45,556 nt of DNA from an uncultured Oscillospiraceae bacterium (GTDB taxonomy: Bacteria; Bacillota; Clostridia; Oscillospirales; Acutalibacteraceae). Positions 24,828 through 32,623 of this stretch are shown in pieces (within the stretch, counting starts at the first letter, position 1; each line of letters starts with the position of its first letter). Below the pieces are notes generated by a model. The model saw only the letters and a list, made by a program, of their open reading frames with translations. It had not been told where the DNA came from and searched no databases. A program made the position numbers and the translations under genes. Location of the stretch: NCBI GenBank assembly GCA_900543525.1, contig UQRS01000002.1, forward strand, positions 1-45,556. The letters run 5' to 3'.

Positions 24828-27434
24828 ATGAAAGAAAAAACTTACCCGATTGTAGACAGTGTGGAAACACTGGAGGCCGCAATCGCCCGCGTCCGCAAGG
24901 CGCAGGAAAAGTTCGCGACCTACACCCAGGAGCAGGTGGACAAAATCTTCAAGGCGGCCGCAATCGCCGCTAATAAGCAGCGCATTCCGCTGGCCAAGAT
25001 GGCGGTTGAAGAGACCGGCATGGGCGTTGTGGAGGATAAGGTTATCAAGAACCACTATGCTGCCGAGTATATTTACAACGCATACAAGAACACCAAAACC
25101 TGCGGTGTGCTGGAAGAGGACAAGGCTTACGGCATGAAGAAGGTTGCCGAGCCGATCGGTCTGATCGCGGCAGTCATCCCGACCACCAACCCGACCTCGA
25201 CCGCCATTTTCAAGACGCTGATTTCCCTGAAAACCCGCAACGGCATCATCATCAGCCCTCACCCGCGCGCCAAGCTGTCCACCATTGCGGCAGCCAAGGT
25301 TGTGCTGGAAGCGGCTGTGGAGGCCGGTGCGCCCGAGGATATCATCGGCTGGATCGACGTTCCGAGCCTCGACATGACCAACCTGATCATGAAGGAGGCC
25401 GACACCATCCTGGCAACCGGCGGCCCCGGCATGGTCAAGGCGGCCTACTCCTCCGGTAAGCCGGCACTGGGCGTCGGCGCGGGCAACACCCCGGCCATCA
25501 TCGACGACACCGCCGATATTCTTCTTGCTGTCAACTCGATCATTCACTCCAAAACTTTTGATAACGGCATGATCTGCGCTTCCGAGCAGTCGGTCATCGT
25601 GCTGGATAAAATTTACAACAAGGTCAAGAAGGAGTTTGCCGACCGCGGTTGCTACTTCCTGAAAAAGGACGAGCTGGACAAGGTGCGGAAAACCATCCTC
25701 ATCAACGGCGCGCTGAACTCCAAGATTGTCGGACAGTCGGCCTTCAAGATCGCCGCGCTGGCTGACGTCAAGGTTCCCGAAACGACCAAGATCCTGATCG
25801 GCGAGGTTGAGAGCGTCGAGCTGAGCGAGGAGTTCGCACATGAGAAGCTCTCCCCTGTGCTGGCCATGTATAAAGCCAAGACCTTTGAGGAGGCCATGGA
25901 CAAGGCCGAGCATCTGATCGCCGACGGCGGCTACGGCCACACCTCGAGCGTATATCTCAACGCCGTGACCGAGACGGCCAAGCTGGATGAGTTCCAGGAG
26001 CGGATGAAGACCTGCCGTATTCTGGTCAACACGCCTTCTTCTCACGGCGGTATCGGCGACCTCTACAACTTCAAGCTGGCGCCTTCCCTGACCCTCGGCT
26101 GCGGCTCCTGGGGCGGCAACAGCGTCTCCGAGAACGTTGGGGTCAAGCATCTGCTCAACATCAAAACAGTCGCCGAGAGGAGAGAGAACATGCTGTGGTT
26201 CAGAGCGCCTGAAAAGGTATATATCAAGAAAGGCTGCCTGCCCGTCGCCCTCAGTGAGCTGGGCACGGTTATGCACAAGAAAAAAGCTTTCATCGTAACC
26301 GACTCTTTCCTGTACAACAACGGCTACACCAAGCCGATTACGGACAAGTTGGATGAAATGGGCATTCAGCACACCACCTTCTTTGACGTTGCGCCCGACC
26401 CGACCCTCGCCTGCGCGATGGCCGGCGCTGCACAGATGCGTGCGTTCGAGCCTGACTGCATCATCGCCATCGGCGGTGGCTCGGCCATGGATGCCGGTAA
26501 GATCATGTGGGTTCTGTATGAGCATCCCGACGCCGACTTCATGGATATGGCCATGCGGTTTGTCGATATCCGCAAGCGTATCTACGGCTTCCCCAAGATG
26601 GGCGAGAAAGCCTACTTCATCGCGATCCCGACCTCTGCCGGTACCGGTTCGGAGGTTACCCCCTTCGCCGTTATCACCGATGAGAAGAGCGGCGTGAAGT
26701 ATCCGCTGGCCGACTATGAGCTGCTGCCCAAGATGGCCATTGTTGACGCCGACATGATGATGAACGCGCCGAAGGGTCTGACCTCTGCTTCGGGTATCGA
26801 CGCAGTGACCCACGCGCTGGAGGCTTACGCTTCGGTCATGGCCACCGATTATACCGACGGTCTGGCGCTGCGCTCCCTCAAGATGATCTTCGAGTATCTG
26901 CCGCGCGCTTACGACAACGGCCCGAACGACCCGGTCGCAAGAGAGAAAATGGCCAACGCCGCCACTATGGCCGGTATGGCTTTTGCAAACGCCTTCCTCG
27001 GTGTCTGCCACTCGATGGCGCACAAGCTGGGTGCTTTCCATCATCTGCCGCACGGTATCGCCAACGCGCTGATGATCGATTATGTCCTCCGCTTCAACGC
27101 GTCGGAGACGCCGACCAAGATGGGTACCTTCTCGCAGTATGATCATCCGCACACCCTCGCCCGCTATGCAGAGGTTGCCGACTCTCTCGGCATCAAGGGC
27201 AAAAACGACGAGGAGAAGCTGGAGAACCTCATCAAGGCGATCGACGAGCTGAAGAAGAAGATCGGCATCAAGGACACCATCAAGGATTATGGTGTAGATG
27301 AGAAGTACTTCCTCGACACGCTGGACAACATGGTAGAGCAGGCGTTCGACGATCAGTGCACGGGTGCGAATCCGAGATATCCTCTGATGAGCGAAATCAA
27401 AGAGATGTACCTGAAAGCTTACTACGGCAAATAA
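24828..27434 (+). CDS. adhE: Bifunctional acetaldehyde-CoA/alcohol dehydrogenase
   Basis: AdhE reduces acetyl-CoA to acetaldehyde and then to ethanol, using two NADH, and forms cytoplasmic spirosome filaments. The 868-residue protein has the CoA-acylating aldehyde dehydrogenase half (about 1-440) with nucleophile Cys250 in NGMICASEQSVIV and the glycine motif GVGAGNTP. A linker (WFRAPEKVYIKKG, about 460) leads to the iron-dependent alcohol dehydrogenase half, with GGGSAMDAGK, THALEAYASV and the metal-binding histidines of HSMAHKLGAFHHLPHG. Length matches the family. Codon use is more biased than in neighbours, as expected of a highly expressed gene. Rex-type operators lie upstream. A kinase-like gene follows after 14 bases. 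Confidence 0.97.
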   Translation: MKEKTYPIVDSVETLEAAIARVRKAQEKFATYTQEQVDKIFKAAAIAANKQRIPLAKMAVEETGMGVVEDKVIKNHYAAEYIYNAYKNTKTCGVLEEDKAYGMKKVAEPIGLIAAVIPTTNPTSTAIFKTLISLKTRNGIIISPHPRAKLSTIAAAKVVLEAAVEAGAPEDIIGWIDVPSLDMTNLIMKEADTILATGGPGMVKAAYSSGKPALGVGAGNTPAIIDDTADILLAVNSIIHSKTFDNGMICASEQSVIVLDKIYNKVKKEFADRGCYFLKKDELDKVRKTILINGALNSKIVGQSAFKIAALADVKVPETTKILIGEVESVELSEEFAHEKLSPVLAMYKAKTFEEAMDKAEHLIADGGYGHTSSVYLNAVTETAKLDEFQERMKTCRILVNTPSSHGGIGDLYNFKLAPSLTLGCGSWGGNSVSENVGVKHLLNIKTVAERRENMLWFRAPEKVYIKKGCLPVALSELGTVMHKKKAFIVTDSFLYNNGYTKPITDKLDEMGIQHTTFFDVAPDPTLACAMAGAAQMRAFEPDCIIAIGGGSAMDAGKIMWVLYEHPDADFMDMAMRFVDIRKRIYGFPKMGEKAYFIAIPTSAGTGSEVTPFAVITDEKSGVKYPLADYELLPKMAIVDADMMMNAPKGLTSASGIDAVTHALEAYASVMATDYTDGLALRSLKMIFEYLPRAYDNGPNDPVAREKMANAATMAGMAFANAFLGVCHSMAHKLGAFHHLPHGIANALMIDYVLRFNASETPTKMGTFSQYDHPHTLARYAEVADSLGIKGKNDEEKLENLIKAIDELKKKIGIKDTIKDYGVDEKYFLDTLDNMVEQAFDDQCTGANPRYPLMSEIKEMYLKAYYGK

Positions 27435-27448
27435 GGAGGAGGATTTTC

Positions 27449-28198
27449 ATGAAACTCGATAAAGTAATTGCGATCCGCAACGACAAAACCATTTATCGCG
27501 ACGGCGATAAGGTCATCAAGGTTTTCAACGAAGGCTACTCCAAAGCGGATATTCTCAACGAAGCGCTCAACCAGGCCCGTGTTGAGGAAACCGGCCTAAA
27601 CATCCCCAAGCTGGAAGAGGTCACCAAGATCGACGGCAAGTGGGCGATCATCATCGACTACGTCCCGGGCAAGACGCTTGCCCGCCTGATGGAGGAGAAT
27701 CCGGACAAAATCGACGAGTATCTTGAAAAGTTTGTCGACCTCCAGCTGGAGGTACAGTCCAAGCGTGCACCGCTGCTGAACAAGCTGAAGGACAAAATGT
27801 CCCGCAAAATCAGCGAAACCGATCTGGACGCGACCACCCGCTATGACCTCCACACCCGGCTGGAGTCGATGCCCAAGCACAACAAGGTTTGCCATGGCGA
27901 CTTCAATCCCAGCAACATCATCATCAGCGATAACGGCACTGCCTATATCCTCGACTGGTCGCATGCGACCCAGGGCAATGCATCGGCCGATGTGGCGCGT
28001 ACCTACCTGCTCTTCTGCCTGTCGGGCGATACCGAGCTGGCGGAGAAGTATTTGAACCTCTTCTGCAAGAAGAGTGACACCGCCAAGCAGTATGTGCAGC
28101 ACTGGCTGCCGATCGTTGCCGCTTCGCAGTCGGTCAAGGGCAAGCCGGAAGAGCGCGAATTCCTGCTGAAGTGGGTTGACGTCGTCGATTACGAATAA
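27449..28198 (+). CDS. APH-fold kinase-like protein (TIGR02172-like)
   Basis: The 249-residue product has an aminoglycoside-phosphotransferase/choline-kinase fold. Its N-lobe has a short beta hairpin (TIYRDGDKVIKVF, with the ATP-binding Lys) and the hinge IIIDYVPGKTL. The catalytic loop is HGDFNPSNIII and the metal motif is LDWSHATQG. It resembles the TIGR02172 family, whose substrate is unknown to me. It lies 14 bases after adhE behind a perfect AAGGAGGAGG and before a shared terminator, so it is co-transcribed with adhE and should share Rex control. A resistance role is unlikely; a role in metabolite or protein phosphorylation linked to fermentation is inference. Confidence 0.85.
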   Translation: MKLDKVIAIRNDKTIYRDGDKVIKVFNEGYSKADILNEALNQARVEETGLNIPKLEEVTKIDGKWAIIIDYVPGKTLARLMEENPDKIDEYLEKFVDLQLEVQSKRAPLLNKLKDKMSRKISETDLDATTRYDLHTRLESMPKHNKVCHGDFNPSNIIISDNGTAYILDWSHATQGNASADVARTYLLFCLSGDTELAEKYLNLFCKKSDTAKQYVQHWLPIVAASQSVKGKPEEREFLLKWVDVVDYE

Positions 28199-28249
28199 GC
28201 GGATCAATAAAAGTTTTCTTATCGAACTTGCAAAACCTCACAATTGTTA

Positions 28250-28284
28250 AAAAAGCTCCGGACGAAAAACGTCCGGAGCTTTTT
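28250..28284 (+). terminator. Terminator of adhE operon
   Basis: AAAAAGCTCCGGACG and CGTCCGGAGCTTTTT form a perfect 15-bp stem around an A5 loop, with a T run. Confidence 0.95.
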
Positions 28285-28386
28285 GCTTTTGTATTGACGT
28301 ATCGAGATAGTCTGCCTACCCCATGCTTTAAAAAGATTTTAAGCGCCGCACAGCGGCCCGATCACGGCAGCCCGATCCAGCAAAGG

Positions 28387-28932
28387 CTACAGATTCCGCT
28401 CAAACATCCTGTATTCTGTCCACCCTGTATCCGCATAATACATATTCTTCGCCTCAACAAAGCGAAATCCGCAATTTGTGTAGAGGCGTTCAGCCGTTTT
28501 GCATGCTGCAAGGACGTCCAGCCGTACAGCCCTTTTATGTGTCGACCTCGCAAGATGCAGTATATTTCCTACCACAATTTTTCCAATGCCCTTTCCCTGC
28601 ATCGCCGGGCGAACTGCAAGCGCGTGCGGAATCAAAACCTCCTCCGGTGCACACTGCAAACTCCATGCGCAGCCGTGATAGCCCGCATTGCAGCTGCTGT
28701 TGAGAATCACGCAAGCATAGAATTCTCCCTCTTCTGTAAGCGTGTAGAGTTCCCCTTTTGCAAGGCTGGTGCGGACAAGATCATCCGATGGATAAACGCC
28801 TTTTTCCCACCCCAGATTTTCGTTATGGATATTGTTTTTGTGAATATCCTCTATTACGCTCCAATAAAAATTTTGAATCGCTGCAAAATCTTCTGCACCG
28901 GCTTTTTGAAAATGCAATGCTGCAGCCTCCAT
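28387..28932 (-). CDS. GNAT-family N-acetyltransferase
   Basis: The 181-residue protein has the GNAT fold. It starts with LHFQKAGAEDFAAIQNFY, then EGEFYACVILNSS, the acetyl-CoA loop LAVRPAMQGKGIGKIVV (consensus Q/RxxGxG/A), VRLDVLAACKTAERLYTNCGFRFVE and a C-terminal strand. The substrate is unknown. The start at 28932 has only a weak purine-rich site. It is alone on the minus strand, separated from mscL by a terminator. Confidence 0.88.
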   Translation of the reverse strand: MEAAALHFQKAGAEDFAAIQNFYWSVIEDIHKNNIHNENLGWEKGVYPSDDLVRTSLAKGELYTLTEEGEFYACVILNSSCNAGYHGCAWSLQCAPEEVLIPHALAVRPAMQGKGIGKIVVGNILHLARSTHKRAVRLDVLAACKTAERLYTNCGFRFVEAKNMYYADTGWTEYRMFERNL

Positions 28933-28985
28933 TTCAACTGTGTTTTTTCCGTCTGTAACGAATCACCGGCAAAAGCGTCCTTGCA

Positions 28986-29036
28986 AAAAAGCAATCGGAA
29001 AGGACGCAAAACATGCAGCGTTTCCAATTGCTTTTT
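28986..29036 (-). terminator. Terminator of mscL
   Basis: AAAAAGCAAT-GGAAA...CGC pairs with GCG-TTTCC-ATTGCTTTTT, a long stem with small bulges and T runs on both strands. It lies about 160 bases beyond the mscL stop. Confidence 0.75.
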
Positions 29037-29104
29037 ATGCATGTGCAAACCTTCAGCCTTTGCACAAAGGCAGAAGGCAGACGCCTCCCCGCCGCTTTTC
29101 AGGC

Positions 29105-29184
29105 AAGCGGCAGCCTTGTTTAAACGCACGAAAGCGGCAGCCTTGTTTAAACGCACGAAAGCGCCAGTCTGTTTACAGTCACGG
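29105..29184. repeat. 27-bp tandem repeat, two exact copies and one degenerate
   Basis: Copies at 29105-29131 and 29132-29158 are identical and contain TTGTTTAAACGCACGA. A third, diverged copy (AAGCGCCAGTCTGTTTACAG...) fills 29159-29184, right up to the mscL stop. Confidence 0.85.
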
Positions 29185-29193
29185 AAGGGAAAT

Positions 29194-29688
29194 TTACTTT
29201 TCCTCTGCCTCCGCCTCCGCTTCCAGCTCGGAGGTACAGTGCGCGCAGCGGGTAGCCTTTATCGGTATCTCCGACAGGCAGTACGGACATGTTTTCACAG
29301 TCGGGGCCGGCACTTCCTCCTTTTTATGTATGGTTCGTTCGGCCAGCGCGTTCATCCCCTTGACCAGTAGAAAGATCACCGCCGCCATCAGCAGAAAGTT
29401 GATGACCACCGTGATAAAGGTGCCGTAATTCAGGGTCGCGGCGCCGGCGGCCTTCGCCTCGGTCAGGGAGGCATATTTTCCCCCGTCCAGCGCAACAAAC
29501 CAGTTGTTGAAGTCAATGCCGCCGGTGATCAGCGTGATGACCGGCATGATCACGTCATCCACCAGAGAGGTGATGATCTTCTGGAACGCGCCGCCGATGA
29601 TCACACCGACAGCCATGTCGATCACGTTGCCGCGCATGATGAAGGCCTTAAACTCTCCCAGAATGCCTTTGCCTTTTTCCTTCGCCAT
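29194..29688 (-). CDS. mscL: Large-conductance mechanosensitive channel with zinc-ribbon tail
   Basis: MscL opens under membrane tension to release solutes during hypo-osmotic shock. The 164-residue product starts with the conserved amphipathic N terminus and first helix (LGEFKAFIMRGNVIDMAVGVIIGGAFQKIITSLVDDVIMPVI). A periplasmic loop (about 50-85) and the second helix (FITVVINFLLMAAVIFLLVKGMN) follow. The C terminus adds a CPYC...CAHC zinc ribbon and a Glu-rich end, longer than the enterobacterial protein (about 136) but familiar in Clostridia. AAAGGAGG precedes ATG 29688. Confidence 0.95.
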   Translation of the reverse strand: MAKEKGKGILGEFKAFIMRGNVIDMAVGVIIGGAFQKIITSLVDDVIMPVITLITGGIDFNNWFVALDGGKYASLTEAKAAGAATLNYGTFITVVINFLLMAAVIFLLVKGMNALAERTIHKKEEVPAPTVKTCPYCLSEIPIKATRCAHCTSELEAEAEAEEK

Positions 29689-29884
29689 TTTGTTTTCCTC
29701 CTTTCCTTTTTTCGCAATAAGAGGCGGCGCGCCGTCAGCCGGCGCAAAGCCCTTTTGCGATACGGTTCGTCTTTATTTTAGGGCATGGGTGGGCGAATTG
29801 CAAGCCTTTGTCGAACTTTGTCGTTTCGAACGCCCAAAACGCAACTGCCCCCGCCGTGCCGGAGGCGGCGCGCACCCGGCTGCC

Positions 29885-30655
29885 TCACGCCCGTCTTTCC
29901 CCCTCAATCAGCAGGGAGATTGCCCGCGCCGCAGTCTGCACCGCCGCGCCAGTATCCAGCACCTGCGGATTGTCGAGGCCGGCGGCCTCCCGCTCCTGGT
30001 TCCAGATCACATGCAAAACACAGCCGGCCGCCGCGCCAAGCGACGCCGCCGCAGTAAAAATGGCGGCGCACTCCATCTCCGACGCCAGCACGCCAAGCCG
30101 CTTGAAAGCCTCCCACTTACAGGTCAGCTCGGCGGCCACCGGCATCCGCTCGGGCGCGTGCTGCCCGTAGAAGGAGTCCTTGCTCTGCACGACCCCGATA
30201 TGCACCGGCCGGCCGGACTCCGCCGCCGCTGCGCCAAGCGCCTGCGTCACGGCAAAGTCGGCCGCCGCCGGATATTCGATCGGCGCGTAATGCAGAGAGG
30301 TTCCCTCCTGCCGGACGGCGGCGGTCGCAACGACCAAATCGCCTCCCCGAATGGGAAGCTGCATCGCCCCGCAGGTACCCACCCGGATAAAGACGCGCAC
30401 CCCGGCCATGTACAGCTCCTCCACTGCGATTGCCGCCGACGGGCCGCCGATCCCGGTTGAACAGACGAAAACCGCCTCTTTCTGAGGGGTTCGCGCCAGC
30501 CGGACGGTGTATTCCCGATTTACGCTGATCAGCTCATTTTCTCCCAAAGCATCGGCGATTGCCGCCGTCCGAGCCGGATCTCCCGGAAGGATGGCGTACT
30601 TCGCCCTGTACCTTCCGGGGTCAAAGCCAAGATGAAACAAACGCGCTTCATTCAT
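29885..30655 (-). CDS. udp: Uridine phosphorylase-type nucleoside phosphorylase
   Basis: The enzyme cleaves uridine (or a related nucleoside) with phosphate to base and ribose 1-phosphate in the salvage pathway. The 256-residue product carries ILPGDPART, the substrate strand STGIGGPSAAIAVEEL, RVGTCGAMQ, and the C-terminal nucleoside-site SEMECAAIFTAAA, all typical of the PNP/UDP family. Length matches Udp. ATG 30655 is chosen from alignment to the family start (HLGFDP); ATG 30667 is possible, but its ribosome site would be too close. No neighbour in the same pathway. Confidence 0.88.
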   Translation of the reverse strand: MNEARLFHLGFDPGRYRAKYAILPGDPARTAAIADALGENELISVNREYTVRLARTPQKEAVFVCSTGIGGPSAAIAVEELYMAGVRVFIRVGTCGAMQLPIRGGDLVVATAAVRQEGTSLHYAPIEYPAAADFAVTQALGAAAAESGRPVHIGVVQSKDSFYGQHAPERMPVAAELTCKWEAFKRLGVLASEMECAAIFTAAASLGAAAGCVLHVIWNQEREAAGLDNPQVLDTGAAVQTAARAISLLIEGERRA

Positions 30656-30722
30656 ACCTGATCCCATCCTTTTATGAAGCCCCCTCCCCTGGCAGAAGAA
30701 GGGAAGACACCTTTTTAACATG

Positions 30723-30751
30723 AGTATACCCGATCTTACACAAAGACGCAA
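30723..30751 (-). promoter_or_regulatory. Possible udp promoter
   Basis: On the minus strand, TTGCGT (30746-30751), a 17-base spacer and TATACT (30723-30728). The -35 match is weak. Confidence 0.4.
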
Positions 30752-30886
30752 GCGCCGCGGAAGAGCGGGATCAAAAGAAGCCGGAGAATTTCATGACAAA
30801 TTTTCCGACAAACCCGAAGCAGCCGTCCCTTTCCATGGTTTTGCCTTTTTTAAAGAAAGTGTTTTTCCTAAAAAGGAAAAAAGCGA

Positions 30887-30915
30887 TTGAAAAAAGGCCT
30901 GTAATCGTATACAAT
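30887..30915 (+). promoter_or_regulatory. Promoter of the nusB operon
   Basis: TTGAAA (30887-30892), a 17-base spacer and TACAAT (30910-30915), about 118 bases before nusB. Confidence 0.7.
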
Positions 30916-30918
30916 ATA

Positions 30919-30946
30919 TGGTGTACGCTTAGCTGGTGTACGCTTA
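30919..30946. repeat. 13-bp direct repeat at the nusB transcription start
   Basis: TGGTGTACGCTTA occurs exactly at 30919-30931 and 30934-30946, immediately after the -10 box. The TGGTGTA core also appears four times at 125-165. It could be an operator. Confidence 0.55.
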
Positions 30947-31032
30947 AAGCTGACGGGAGTCGAACGCCTGTCCGCTTTAAGTCGACGGAAAATGCATGTG
31001 CCGGGACACACCGGCCGGATTGGAGCATAAAT

Positions 31033-31470
31033 ATGACCAGAAAAGAAGCGCGGGAGCAGGCCTTTATCCTGATTTTCGAGAAAAGCTTCCGGGATGAGCC
31101 GATGGAGGAAATCATCGCCGACGCGGTGCAGTGCCGCCTGATCGAACCGGATGAGTATGCCGACGGCGCGGCCGCCGGTGTATTTGAACAGCTTGACCGG
31201 ATTGACGCCGCCATCTCCTCAAACCTCAAGGGCTGGGCCATCGACCGCCTCTCCCGGGTGGCGCTGGCTGTCCTCCGCCTCGCGGTATATGAGATTGAAT
31301 ATATTCCCGAGATTCCGGAAAGCGTCTCGATCAACGAGGCGGTCGAGCTGACCAAGAAGTTCGCCACCGAGGAGGACGCCGCCTATGTCAACGGGGTGCT
31401 CGGCTCCATCGTGCGGGCCAAGGCGCCCGGCGAGGACGTGGCGAAGGAATCGGGCGATGCGGATGCCTGA
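31033..31470 (+). CDS. nusB: Transcription antitermination factor NusB
   Basis: NusB with NusE (S10) binds boxA of rRNA leaders and prevents termination. The 145-residue all-helical protein starts MTRKEAREQAFILIFEKSF and contains IDAAISSNLKGWAIDRLSRVALAVLRLAVYEI and VSINEAVELTKKF, as expected for the family. The ATG at 31033 is chosen by homology pattern; upstream in-frame codons cross the promoter. It is the first gene of the housekeeping operon and overlaps the next gene by 14 bases. Confidence 0.95.
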   Translation: MTRKEAREQAFILIFEKSFRDEPMEEIIADAVQCRLIEPDEYADGAAAGVFEQLDRIDAAISSNLKGWAIDRLSRVALAVLRLAVYEIEYIPEIPESVSINEAVELTKKFATEEDAAYVNGVLGSIVRAKAPGEDVAKESGDADA

Positions 31471-32395
31471 ATACCTCGGGATTGATTCGAGCAACTATAC
31501 CTCCTCGGCCGCCCTTTGCCGGGATGGGGAGGTTTTGGTCAATGCGAAGCAGCTCCTCCCGGTAGAGGATGGAGCGCTCGGTCTGCGGCAGAGCGACGCG
31601 GTTTTTCATCATGTTCGCAACCTGCCCGTCATTTTAGAGCAGGCGCTTGCCGCCGCGTCCGGAATTTCGGCCATCGGCGTTTCCACCGCCCCGCGGGAGG
31701 AGACGGGCAGCTACATGCCCTGCTTCCTGGCCGGGCAGGCGCTGGCTCGTTCGGTGGCCGCTGCGCTGCGTGTGCCGGTCTACGCCTTCTCGCATCAGGC
31801 CGGGCACATCATGGCCGCCCTCTATTCCGCCGGCGTGCAGGAGCTTGCCGCCGCGCCCTTTATCGCCTTTCACGTTTCGGGCGGCACGACCGAGGCGCTG
31901 CTGGTCACCCCGGACGCGGCGCGCGTCCTCACCTGCCGGAAGATTGCCGGCTCGCTCGATCTCAAGGCCGGGCAGGCCGTCGACCGGATCGGGCGGCTGC
32001 TCGGTCTTCCCTTCCCCGCCGGGCCGGCGCTCGATCGGCTGGCGGCAAACGGCCGTTCTCCCGAGCGGCCCCGCCCCACCATGAAGGGTGCGAACTGCTG
32101 CCTCTCGGGGATTGAGAATAAATGCGCCGCCTACCTTGCCGCCGGCCGGCCGCCGGAGGATATTGCGCGCTACTGCATCGACTCTATCCTCGCCGCGCTG
32201 GACGCCTCCTGCCGCCTTCTGCGGGAGGAGCACGGCCCTCTGCCCCTGCTGTTCGCGGGCGGCGTGATGTCCAACTCGACCATACGGGCCGCGCTGAGTG
32301 AAAAATACGGCGGCCATTTTGCAGAGCCGGCCTTCTCCTCCGACAACGCGGCCGGCATCGCCCTTCTTGCAGAGGCGGCGCACGCGCGCAGGTAA
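31457..32395 (+). CDS. Kae1/TsaD-family paralogue (O-sialoglycoprotein endopeptidase-like)
   Basis: This 312-residue ASKHA-fold protein belongs to the Kae1/TsaD family but is shorter than TsaD (about 340). It carries LGIDSSNYTSSAAL, the metal-binding SHQAGH, FHVSGGTTEALLV, GQAVDRIGRLLGLPFPAGP, and SSDNAAGIALLAEA. A TsaD-like paralogue between nusB and xseA recurs in Clostridia, whose true TsaD (tRNA t6A synthesis) is usually encoded elsewhere. Metal ligands are kept, so it may be active, but its substrate is unknown. Start 31457 (AAGGA eight bases upstream) or 31463 lies inside the nusB end. Confidence 0.8.
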   Translation: MRMPEYLGIDSSNYTSSAALCRDGEVLVNAKQLLPVEDGALGLRQSDAVFHHVRNLPVILEQALAAASGISAIGVSTAPREETGSYMPCFLAGQALARSVAAALRVPVYAFSHQAGHIMAALYSAGVQELAAAPFIAFHVSGGTTEALLVTPDAARVLTCRKIAGSLDLKAGQAVDRIGRLLGLPFPAGPALDRLAANGRSPERPRPTMKGANCCLSGIENKCAAYLAAGRPPEDIARYCIDSILAALDASCRLLREEHGPLPLLFAGGVMSNSTIRAALSEKYGGHFAEPAFSSDNAAGIALLAEAAHARR

Positions 32396-32623
32396 CCCGC
32401 ACAGCAGGACAAATCCCCTTTCGGATAGCTGTGTGAGAAAGAGCCGTCCGGCCTTTTTTACTCAGCGCCGCGGCAAGGTGATTTGCACTGCCTTTACTCG
32501 CACGCCCGCTTCTCCGCTTTGTTTTTTAAAACACCTCCCCCGGCTTTAACGGCCGGGGTTCGCCCGCGTGCAAAGCCGGCGGCTCTGATACCGCCGCGCA
32601 AAAGCCGCATCAAGGATACCGAT

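Noticed and set aside
24813..27152. Long open frame (about 780 codons) on the minus strand opposite adhE
   Set aside because: It is the complement of a highly biased, clearly recognised gene. The translation has no family pattern and is rich in Gly/Val/Arg/His as expected of a shadow frame.
27449..28198. Aminoglycoside resistance gene
   Set aside because: The APH fold is shared by many metabolic kinases. Co-transcription with adhE and lack of a resistance context make resistance unlikely.
28228..29370. 380-codon plus-strand frame after the adhE terminator
   Set aside because: It begins before the terminator stem, crosses the antisense of the GNAT gene and part of mscL, and has no family pattern.
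32537..32558. Terminator before xseA
   Set aside because: CCCCGGC and GCCGGGG form a hairpin, but only two T follow, and the operon continues in the same direction.
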